From: Bacteroidales bacterium
Lineage (GTDB): Bacteria > Bacteroidota > Bacteroidia > Bacteroidales > Tenuifilaceae
NCBI GenBank assembly: GCA_003818205.1
Contig: RPRQ01000049.1
Span: forward strand, 1-34,412
Direction: 5' to 3'
DNA: 34,412 bases
Shown: positions 1 to 7,038 of the stretch, piece after piece
Layout: each line of letters begins with the position of its first letter
Position numbering within the stretch: position 1 is the first letter of the stretch
Notes under the pieces: model-generated
What the model was told of the DNA's origin: nothing
The model's input: the letters and a program-made list of their open reading frames with translations, nothing else
Databases searched by the model: none
Program-made: the position numbers and the translations under genes

Positions 1-155
1 CCTTTCAGGGCGCAACTTGATCGTTAAACAAACGCCCAAGGCGCTGCCTTTGGGCTATATTAAGTTGGACTTTCAGCCCGAGCATGGGTTGAGGTAGTTG
101 GAAGAGAATAGTTTTTCATTAACTACGATAGACGCATAGGGCACATTAGCAAAAG
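1..155. repeat. left flank repeat of the REP-associated transposase
   Basis: This stretch is repeated, imperfectly but collinearly, at 769-928 on the other side of the transposase gene. The best conserved block is about 49 bp (34-82 against 804-854, ending in TTTCAGCCCGAG), followed by a shared GGAAGAGAATAG and a shared track of TAGACnC-TAGGnCACA-TAG. It contains a hairpin at 34-55 (GCCCAAGGC and GCCTTTGGGC around a short loop, one base bulged) and, cut by the window edge, a CCT-TTC-AGG hairpin at position 1. Such flanks fit the substrate DNA of a single-strand HUH transposase. The element may continue to the left of the window. Confidence 0.7.
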
Positions 156-200
156 CAAAGTCCGTGGGAATAAAATTGAATATGACCAATTTAATGAAGA

Positions 201-300
201 AGTTGCTCCTGCGTCCTGAAAGGACAGATAAATCTAGCCAAGGGCAACGCCCTTGGGAGTTAAATTGAATTTAACCAACGCCCTGTAAGGGCAAATTAAA
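201..300. repeat. cluster of three REP-like hairpins
   Basis: Three perfect short hairpins with three-base loops follow each other: 213-225 (GTCCT, loop GAA, AGGAC), 238-256 (CCAAGGGC, loop AAC, GCCCTTGG) and 280-292 (GCCCT, loop GTA, AGGGC). The last ends 18 bases before the transposase start codon. Stem sequences differ but the scaffold is the same, as in REP elements recognised by RAYT transposases. They could also affect transcription or translation of the transposase gene. Confidence 0.6.
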
Positions 301-309
301 ACAAATGAT

Positions 310-765
310 ATGTCTCAATCATTATCAAAATTGTATGTGCATATTGTTTTCCATATAAAAAACCCTCTTGTATCCATTCGTAAGGAAGACAAAACAGAAC
401 TTTTTGCATATATAGGCTCAATCATTAAAGACAATGGTTCTATTCCAATTCTTATCAATGGCATGAGTGACCACCTGCATATATTATGTGTAATGTCTAA
501 AAATATTGCTCTTGCTAAGCTGACAGAAGAAATCAAACGTCATAGCAGTCGTTGGATAAAAACGAAGGGCATGCATTATCAAAATTTTGCATGGCAAGGA
601 GGGTATGCAGGGTTTTCAGTCAGTCAATCATTGCATGATAAAACAAAACAATATATAAAAAATCAAGAGGTACATCATGCAAAAATGACATTTAAGGATG
701 AGTTGGTTGTATTTTTAAAAGAGTATGGAATTGAATATGATGAAAAGTATTTATGGTCTGATTAA
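310..765 (+). CDS. REP-associated tyrosine transposase / IS200-like TnpA
   Basis: This 151-residue protein is a Y1 HUH single-strand transposase of the IS200/IS605 superfamily. These enzymes nick and rejoin single-stranded DNA at hairpins through a covalent phosphotyrosine. The HUH metal motif is His55-Leu-His57 (SDHLHILC), and the likely nucleophile is Tyr115 in KTKQYIKNQEVHH. The FAWQGGYAGFSVS segment before it is typical of the Bacteroidetes transposases often annotated as RAYT. Length is normal and no frameshift is seen, so the gene looks intact. No tnpB or accessory gene accompanies it. It lies between two imperfect ~160-bp direct flanks containing hairpins, which are the likely substrate. 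A domesticated, REP-maintaining enzyme is more likely than a classical IS200, but the two cannot be separated here. Confidence 0.9.
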   Translation: MSQSLSKLYVHIVFHIKNPLVSIRKEDKTELFAYIGSIIKDNGSIPILINGMSDHLHILCVMSKNIALAKLTEEIKRHSSRWIKTKGMHYQNFAWQGGYAGFSVSQSLHDKTKQYIKNQEVHHAKMTFKDELVVFLKEYGIEYDEKYLWSD

Positions 766-768
766 GTT

Positions 769-928
769 GCTCTTTCAGAGCGAAATTCGATGGCGCATAA
801 ATTAGCCCCAAGGCGTTGCCTTTGGGCTATATTAAGTTGGACTTTCAGCCCGAGAATGTGATGAGGTTGTGGGAAGAGAATAGTATAAATCATTAACCAC
901 AATAGACACGTAGGACACAATAGTAAAA
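769..928. repeat. right flank repeat of the REP-associated transposase
   Basis: This is the partner of the repeat at 1-155. It begins four bases after the transposase stop codon with a perfect hairpin at 769-781 (GCTCT, loop TTC, AGAGC), then a second hairpin formed by GCCCCAAGGC and GCCTTTGGGC at 804-827, and the conserved block ending at 854. The segment at 895-924 (CCACAATAGACAC and CACAATAGT) reappears inverted and shortened at 1137-1158, beside the parC terminator. Confidence 0.7.
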
Positions 929-1085
929 AGCGACAAAAAAGTTAGATTATATCAAGACTATTATATTTCATTTCAAAACTCTGTCAGGGTTTTGAACCCT
1001 GACAGAGTTACGCATAAGTAAATGTATTGTTTATTATTAGGCTCTATATAACTTAAAAAAACACCTAGAAATAATTCTTTATAAA
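929..1085. other. intergenic DNA with a 15-bp perfect hairpin
   Basis: There is no gene here. The main structure is a hairpin at 977-1009: AACTCTGTCAGGGTT and AACCCTGACAGAGTT around the loop TTG, 15 perfect pairs. It has no T-run on either side, so it is not a clear terminator. A related CTGACAG/CTGTCAG palindrome sits inside the element at 30800-30935. Confidence 0.6.
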
Positions 1086-1087
1086 AC

Positions 1088-1117
1088 AAAAAACTCGGCT
1101 TTTAGACCAAGTTTTTT
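1088..1117 (-). terminator. terminator of the parE-parC operon
   Basis: AAAAAACTCGG and CCAAGTTTTTT form an 11-position stem about 58 bases beyond the parC stop codon. Read as minus-strand RNA it is fully paired, with one G-U wobble, and ends in a run of six U. Read as plus-strand RNA there is a C-A mismatch, so it fits parC best. Confidence 0.75.
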
Positions 1118-1174
1118 GTTGTTTATCCTAATGTGAACTATTGTGTCTATTGTGGTGAAACTAATAATGTGGTT

Positions 1175-3841
1175 TTATATTCCCAACGTCATCTGCGTTC
1201 CGGTATCGGACTCGTTTTCGATTCCATTATTACCTTCTTCTTCATTTATATCGCCTTCCTCCTCATCATCCTCTGATGGTGGAAGTTCTTTTTGAAGAGG
1301 TTCGATAAAGGTTACTGCTTTCACCTCATTGGTGGATAATCGTTTGCCCTTTGCTTTATAGCCCTTAACAGCGATGAATTCATACACATCAACCTGCTCA
1401 GGATCTTTCTTAGCGTGCTTGCCCTTAAAGGTAATCTCGATACATGGAAAATCATCGTCGTTGATGGCAACAAACTTTGAACCCTCCTCCTCGGCAATAA
1501 ACGATTGAGGTTTTTCGGATGGTTCAAATGCGAAGCGTTTCAAGTAGTAAAAATTCTGCTCACCATCGTAATAGACAGCCGAGAATACTTTTTCGGCATC
1601 AAACTTTTCGATAATAATCGGGTTGTTCTCAAATCTTACAGAAAAATCGAATCCACAGGTAGTGTAGGTTCCATCGCCGTTTACAACAAGAATCTTCTCT
1701 CCATCGTGAAATTCTCCAAGGTATTTTCCACGACTATCGGAATTGAGGCGAAGAACATCCTCATCGAGCCAAATCTTATGGCCACCAAGGGTGCTAACAC
1801 CCTTCTCCTTTATCTGAATCTTATGGATTGCATAACGGGTAAAAATATTTCCCATGGAGCTACGACCCTTAATCACCAGCTGGCTAAAATCAAGTTCGAT
1901 GATTAGGTTACGTAAACGTGGTTTGGGTTTTAAGAAAACCTTAAGAATTTCAGCTTCACCATTGGGGTTTGCGCTCATGTAAAGCACTTGTGACCCATCG
2001 GTACCTTTTGTAATATCGTACTCCTTATCGCGGGTAACACCGGTAATGGCACATCGTTTCATCATAATTGAACCGTTACGTCCATCGCGATAAACCGCAT
2101 TATAGATTGTACGTTGGTCATTCTTTTTAAACACTGCAATGTGAAGAATATCCTTGCCCACAAACGCCTTCTCCTGCACCTTTGAAATGAAGTACTTCCC
2201 ACTCTTTAAAAATACTATGATATCATCAATATCAGAGCAATCGGCAACAAATTCATCCTTTTTAAGCCCTGTTCCAAAGAATCCTTCCTCACGGTTAACG
2301 TATAGTTTCTCGTTGGCAACCACAACCTTTGTGGCCTCGATGGTATCGAAACTGCGAAGTTCTGTTTTGCGCTCTTTTCCCTTACCGTGCTTCTTCTTAA
2401 TCTGCTGATAGTAGTTGATGGTATAAGGAATAATATTCGCCAAATGGTTCTTAACCTCTTCAATCTCCTCAACCACGGCACGGATATGCTCATCGGCTTT
2501 CTTGATATCAAACTTAGATATTTTGCGGACAGGTTTCTCGGTCAACTTAAGTAAATCCTCTCGGGTAATCTCTCGCTTAAAGAGTTTTTTATATGGTTTA
2601 AATCCCTTATCAATTGCATCAATTACCTGCTCCCATGTTTCAGTATCCTTCTCCAGCTCACGGTAAATCCTTTGCTCGAAGAAAATCTTTTCGAGCGATG
2701 AGAAATGCCAATCCTCCTCCAGCTCATCCAATCGATTCTTTAGCTCCCAAGTGAGCAGAAACTTAGTATGGTCGACGGAGGCCTTTAGAAGATTCTTAAC
2801 CCCCATAAAACGGGGCTTATCCTGATAGATTACGCAGGAGTTTGGCGATATTGAAATCTCACAATCAGTAAATGCGTAAAGCGCATCGATGGTAACATCG
2901 GGTGATACATCGGCAGGAAGGTGGATAAGAATCTCCACATTCTCCGAGGTGTTATCGTCAATCTTTTTAATCTTTATCTTGCCCTTATCGTTCGCCTTTA
3001 CAATAGTATCGATAAGCGATGATGTTGTTTTGCCGAAAGGAAGTTCTGTGATTGAGAGCGTTTTTTTATCAATCTTCTGAATTTTTGCTCTTACCTTAAT
3101 TGCCCCACCTCTTAGACCATCGTTGTAACGGGTACAATCGGCTAGTCCACCAGTAATAAAATCGGGGTAAAGCTCAAAGTCATGCTCCTTCAAATAGGCA
3201 ATCGCAGCATCTATTAGCTCAATGAAATTATGAGGTAGAATTTTTGAGGCTAAACCAACGGCAATCCCCTCAACGCCCTGTGCAAGCAGCAAAGGGAATT
3301 TCATTGGAAGTGTGACAGGCTCCTGATTACGACCATCGTAGCTGAGCATCCACTCGGTTGTCTTAACGTTGAATGCAATGTCGAGCGCAAATTTCGAAAG
3401 TCGAGCTTCGATGTAACGTGGCGCAGCAGCGCTATCGCCGGTAAGAATATTACCCCAGTTTCCCTGTTGATCGATGAGCAACTCCTTTTGTCCAAGTTGA
3501 ACAAGAGCATCACCAATTGAAGCGTCACCATGGGGATGGAACTGCATGGTATGACCGATGATGTTTGCAACCTTATTGTAGCGTCCATCATCGAGGCGTT
3601 TCATCGAATGAAGGATACGTCGTTGAACAGGCTTTAACCCATCATCGAGATGTGGAACAGCACGCTCAAGGATTACATAAGAAGCATAGTCGAGAAACCA
3701 GCTCTTATACATCCCGGTAAGGTGTACCTTTTTCGAGGTGTCTCCAGTAATTTTGGCAATCCTAGCATGTTCATCGGGTGTGGTTTTACGGGTATTATCC
3801 TCGTTTAAAAACTCATCCGCTTCAAAATCATCTAAACGCAT
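1175..3841 (-). CDS. parC: DNA topoisomerase IV subunit A (ParC)
   Basis: This 888-residue type IIA topoisomerase A subunit breaks and rejoins DNA to decatenate daughter chromosomes together with ParE, encoded just upstream. The winged-helix region is clear: HPHGDAS near residues 102-108, and the active-site Tyr143 in AAPRYIEARLS. The quinolone-resistance region lies at about residues 100-125. A beta-pinwheel-like C-terminal half follows, without a recognisable GyrA box (QRRGGKG-like), which favours topoisomerase IV over gyrase. The tail is very acidic (EDDEEEGDINEEEG, residues ~850-866). The ATG is preceded by CTGAAGGAA, a usable ribosome-binding site. parE and parC are on the same strand, 103 bases apart, and probably co-transcribed. 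Many Bacteroidetes copies are annotated simply as gyrase/topoisomerase IV subunit A. Confidence 0.93.
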   Translation of the reverse strand: MRLDDFEADEFLNEDNTRKTTPDEHARIAKITGDTSKKVHLTGMYKSWFLDYASYVILERAVPHLDDGLKPVQRRILHSMKRLDDGRYNKVANIIGHTMQFHPHGDASIGDALVQLGQKELLIDQQGNWGNILTGDSAAAPRYIEARLSKFALDIAFNVKTTEWMLSYDGRNQEPVTLPMKFPLLLAQGVEGIAVGLASKILPHNFIELIDAAIAYLKEHDFELYPDFITGGLADCTRYNDGLRGGAIKVRAKIQKIDKKTLSITELPFGKTTSSLIDTIVKANDKGKIKIKKIDDNTSENVEILIHLPADVSPDVTIDALYAFTDCEISISPNSCVIYQDKPRFMGVKNLLKASVDHTKFLLTWELKNRLDELEEDWHFSSLEKIFFEQRIYRELEKDTETWEQVIDAIDKGFKPYKKLFKREITREDLLKLTEKPVRKISKFDIKKADEHIRAVVEEIEEVKNHLANIIPYTINYYQQIKKKHGKGKERKTELRSFDTIEATKVVVANEKLYVNREEGFFGTGLKKDEFVADCSDIDDIIVFLKSGKYFISKVQEKAFVGKDILHIAVFKKNDQRTIYNAVYRDGRNGSIMMKRCAITGVTRDKEYDITKGTDGSQVLYMSANPNGEAEILKVFLKPKPRLRNLIIELDFSQLVIKGRSSMGNIFTRYAIHKIQIKEKGVSTLGGHKIWLDEDVLRLNSDSRGKYLGEFHDGEKILVVNGDGTYTTCGFDFSVRFENNPIIIEKFDAEKVFSAVYYDGEQNFYYLKRFAFEPSEKPQSFIAEEEGSKFVAINDDDFPCIEITFKGKHAKKDPEQVDVYEFIAVKGYKAKGKRLSTNEVKAVTFIEPLQKELPPSEDDEEEGDINEEEGNNGIENESDTGTQMTLGI

Positions 3842-3849
3842 TTCCTTCA

Positions 3850-3890
3850 GTTGTCGGTTATCGGTTGTCGGTTATCGGTTGTCGGTTATC
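3850..3890. repeat. 14-bp tandem repeat between parE and parC
   Basis: GTTGTCGGTTATCG is repeated 2.9 times without mismatch, ending nine bases before the parC start codon. Degenerate copies (ACAGACAACTC, AACTGATAAC) follow at about 3903-3930. The array forms most of the parC leader within the operon and could change length by slippage. Confidence 0.9.
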
Positions 3891-3944
3891 ATTATTAAAA
3901 CATAACAGACAACTCATAACTGATAACTATTTATATTTCATAAA

Positions 3945-5843
3945 TCAAGCCACTTTCTCCTCTATCTCAAACTCCAGCTCCTCCTCCAAGGGTGGTTTCG
4001 ATTCCTCAATGATATCCTCATCAATCTTAAGATTATCGATGATAAACTCTTGTCTTTCGGGAGTGTTCTTGCCCATGTAGAAACTCAGTAAATCGGCAAT
4101 AACATCATCGCGGGTTAGGCGAACGGGGTCGAGGCGGATATTTTCGCCGATAAAGTTCTTAAATTCATCTGGAGAAATCTCACCAAGACCTTTAAACCTT
4201 GTAATTTCGGGGTTTACACCAACATCCTTGATAGCTTTCTGCTTTTCATCGTACGAGTAGCAGTAGAAAGTTTTCTTCTTATTACGCACCCTGAATAACG
4301 GGGTTTGAAGTATAAACAGGTGTTCCTGACGAATTAAATCAGGGAAAAATTGTAAAAAGAAGGAAATTAGTAACAGTCGAATATGCATCCCATCCACATC
4401 GGCATCGGTAGCTATTACAACCTTATTGTAGCGAAGATTTTCGATATCATCTTCAATGTTTAGCGCAGCTTGAAGTAGGTTAAACTCCTCGTTTTCGTAA
4501 ACCACCTTCTTGGTCATTCCATAGGTATTAAGCGGTTTACCTCTAAGCGAGAATACCGCTTGAGTATTCACATCACGCGATTTAGTTATTGAACCGCTTG
4601 CCGAATCGCCCTCAGTGATAAATAAGGTTGAATCCTCGCCCCTCTCATCCTTTGAATCGAGATGGACACGACAATCGCGAAGTTTCTTGTTGTGAAGGCT
4701 TGATTTCTTAGCACGTTCACGGGCTAATTTTTTGATTCCTGAAATTGCCTTACGCTCCTTTTCCGCTTCGAGAATACTTTGCAAAAGGGTTTGAGCCGTT
4801 TCAGAATTTCGATGTAGGTAGTTATCAAGCGCATTCTTAACAAAATCGCCAATATACTGACGAACCCCTGCTCCGCCCGGAGCCATATCCTTGCTGCCAA
4901 GTTTTGTTTTGGTTTGCGATTCAAAAACGGGGTCCTCAATCCTCACGCTAAGCGCGCAGATAATTGAGGTACGAATATCGGATGCGTCAAAATCTTTTTT
5001 ATAAAAACCACGAATTGCCGTTACAAACGCCTCACGGAAGGCCGCAAGGTGAGTTCCACCCTGAGTTGTATGCTGTCCGTTTACGAACGAGTAGTAATCC
5101 TCGCCGTAACCATTTCCATGGGTGAAAGCAATCTCAATATCTTCACCTTTAAGGTGGATAAGCGGATAAAGCCCTTCGCCGCTCATATTCTCGGCAAGCA
5201 GGTCGAGCAATCCGTTTTGCGAAACAAAACGCTTATCGTTGAAATTGATAACCAATCCGGTGTTCAGGTAGGTGTAATTACGTAGCATTGTCTCCACGTA
5301 CTCATCCTGAAAGTTGAATTCACCAAAAATAGAATCATCGGGAAGAAACTCTACGATTGTTCCATTCTTCTCCCCGTTACTTTGATAATCATTTTCGGCG
5401 ACCACCTTACCACCAGAAAACTCGATAAGTTTTCCTTGCCCTTCGCGAATACTTTGAATTTTGAATGATGCAGAAAGTGCATTTACGGCCTTAATACCAA
5501 CCCCGTTGAGACCAACGGATTTCTTAAACACCTTGGAATCGTACTTGGCCCCAGTATTCATTTTTGAGGCAACATCGAGCAGTTTGCCCAGGGGAATACC
5601 CCGACCAAAGTCGCGAACACGCACAACCTTCTCACTGATGGACACATCGATATTCTTACCATGCCCCATCATATACTCATCCACTGAGTTGTCGAACACC
5701 TCCTTAAGAAGTATATAGATACCATCATCGGGTTGAGAACCATCGCCCAACTTCCCGATGTACATCCCAGGACGCAGCCTAACGTGCTCCTGCCATTCGA
5801 GGGTTCTAATGCTATCTTCTGAATAGCCAGTATTTATAGACAT
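3945..5843 (-). CDS. parE: DNA topoisomerase IV subunit B (ParE)
   Basis: This 632-residue ATPase subunit drives strand passage in topoisomerase IV. The GHKL ATP site shows [11 protein letters not shown] (residues 47-57), RDFGRGIP (77-84) and [11 protein letters not shown] (111-121). A transducer domain follows. The TOPRIM domain has the catalytic Glu411 in [10 protein letters not shown] and the metal aspartates Asp480-Ala-Asp482-Val-Asp484 in [12 protein letters not shown]. Residues ~533-615 form the C-terminal gyrase-B domain ([13 protein letters not shown]). The length is typical of ParE and lacks the long gyrase-B insert. It is the first gene of the pair, read from a TATTTTTG element just upstream, with parC next. 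No Shine-Dalgarno is visible before the ATG. Confidence 0.95.
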   Translation of the reverse strand: MSINTGYSEDSIRTLEWQEHVRLRPGMYIGKLGDGSQPDDGIYILLKEVFDNSVDEYMMGHGKNIDVSISEKVVRVRDFGRGIPLGKLLDVASKMNTGAKYDSKVFKKSVGLNGVGIKAVNALSASFKIQSIREGQGKLIEFSGGKVVAENDYQSNGEKNGTIVEFLPDDSIFGEFNFQDEYVETMLRNYTYLNTGLVINFNDKRFVSQNGLLDLLAENMSGEGLYPLIHLKGEDIEIAFTHGNGYGEDYYSFVNGQHTTQGGTHLAAFREAFVTAIRGFYKKDFDASDIRTSIICALSVRIEDPVFESQTKTKLGSKDMAPGGAGVRQYIGDFVKNALDNYLHRNSETAQTLLQSILEAEKERKAISGIKKLARERAKKSSLHNKKLRDCRVHLDSKDERGEDSTLFITEGDSASGSITKSRDVNTQAVFSLRGKPLNTYGMTKKVVYENEEFNLLQAALNIEDDIENLRYNKVVIATDADVDGMHIRLLLISFFLQFFPDLIRQEHLFILQTPLFRVRNKKKTFYCYSYDEKQKAIKDVGVNPEITRFKGLGEISPDEFKNFIGENIRLDPVRLTRDDVIADLLSFYMGKNTPERQEFIIDNLKIDEDIIEESKPPLEEELEFEIEEKVA

Positions 5844-5859
5844 TACAAAAATTTTGATG

Positions 5860-5867
5860 CAAAAATA
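5860..5867 (-). promoter_or_regulatory. -7 element of the parE promoter
   Basis: On the minus strand the sequence reads TATTTTTG, an exact match to the Bacteroidetes -7 box TAnnTTTG, 16 bases before the parE ATG. An ATTG lies 16 bases further upstream, closer than the usual 19-21, so the -33 box is uncertain. Transcription would begin very near the start codon, leaving a very short leader. Confidence 0.55.
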
Positions 5868-6096
5868 CAGAATTATTCACGGTCAATACGAAAGTTAGCA
5901 TATTTAAATATCAACAGGGGTTAAAGAGTTATAAACTGGGGGGTTATGGTTTAAGCATAGTTCTATTCCTTAGTTATAAACAACCTTCATAAGTTTTGAT
6001 AAAAAACATCTGCTCAGGAATAAAAAACATTCTAAATCACATAAAAATTTCAACTAATAATTACATTTGTTTACTGTTTTGATAAAACTATAAATT

Positions 6097-7038
6097 ATGG
6101 TTGAAAATATTACAGAGCATCTGAGAAAAATATCCGTTGAGAGTTGTTTTGAGTTATCAGCATTTCGCAGTGGATGGGAAACATGGAAAATTGAAATTCA
6201 AAATAAATTAGGAAATAATTTCAATGAAATTGATATTTTAAATTTAGGAGATCATTTATCAACTATTTTCTCAATAACAGGAACAGGGCGCAGCCAAAGT
6301 GATGTTTCAGGTGGGGGATATGGCTGGGAAGGATTTATTTGCTGGTATTTGAATTTATGTTTAATTGGCAGCAGAGGTGTAGCTGTGAGAAAAATCTCAA
6401 GTTTACCAGAACCTCTTCGAGATTCAATTTCTGTTAACTATGGGAATTTTAGAAGTAATACTGAATCAGATATTACAGTTATCATTTTCCCAAATTTACA
6501 AGAATTTACATCAGACATAAATACATTAGAGATACTGGATAGTCGAGGAATGAGAATCCCAAACCTTTTAAGGTCAGGTAAATTTAATCTGAAAGGTATT
6601 TTTGACAGACTTTCTGAACTATATTTTGACAATTTTGAATTAGGTATAATCCAATGTAAAACGAATTGGAATGATAACGCACAAATCCCAATGCTTTGGA
6701 GCATGATTTATGAAGCAAATTCTTTTGTTAATAGTTCAATCTCAATTGGCAGAAATAATTACAGCCTAAGGGATTTAAGAAAATTCACATATTCATTCTG
6801 TACCGTTCCAACGAATAGCCTAGATAACTATACACAAAGTTCAACTTCTGTAAATAGAGTAAGAAATTTAACAGGAGGAAATTACTGGGGATACCCAACA
6901 AGTAATGGTATTGCAAGTTCAATAAAAGAGATATTTAACAATAACTTCAGAAACGCATATACAACAAACCAAAGAACATGTATAAGAAATTCAATTCTTG
7001 AATTATCTGAACGATTAAACTATTTCGATATTATTTGA
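6097..7038 (+). CDS. putative type II restriction endonuclease, PD-(D/E)XK fold
   Basis: The 313-residue protein is not assigned to a known restriction family by eye. Context and motifs suggest an endonuclease: an acidic strand TESDITVIIF (about residues 126-135) followed by ELGIIQCKTNWNDNAQIP (about residues 186-203) gives the D...(Q/E)-x-K pattern of PD-(D/E)XK nucleases, with Gln192 and Lys194 as candidate catalytic residues. There is no signal peptide or membrane segment. It faces a C5-cytosine methyltransferase and the two stop codons overlap by eight bases (7031-7038), a tail-to-tail type II restriction-modification layout. The gene looks AT-richer than its parE and mgtE-side neighbours, which suggests acquisition. 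Recognition sequence cannot be predicted. It could instead be a non-cleaving accessory factor, but this is less likely. Confidence 0.72.
   Translation: MVENITEHLRKISVESCFELSAFRSGWETWKIEIQNKLGNNFNEIDILNLGDHLSTIFSITGTGRSQSDVSGGGYGWEGFICWYLNLCLIGSRGVAVRKISSLPEPLRDSISVNYGNFRSNTESDITVIIFPNLQEFTSDINTLEILDSRGMRIPNLLRSGKFNLKGIFDRLSELYFDNFELGIIQCKTNWNDNAQIPMLWSMIYEANSFVNSSISIGRNNYSLRDLRKFTYSFCTVPTNSLDNYTQSSTSVNRVRNLTGGNYWGYPTSNGIASSIKEIFNNNFRNAYTTNQRTCIRNSILELSERLNYFDII

Noticed and set aside
1505-3591. Several open frames of 60-130 codons opposite or out of frame within parC
   Set aside because: They lie entirely inside a gene with full family motifs, have no ribosome-binding site and show no recognisable motifs.
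1175-3841. DNA gyrase subunit A
   Set aside because: It is paired with ParE, has no recognisable GyrA box and carries the acidic tail seen in Bacteroidetes ParC.
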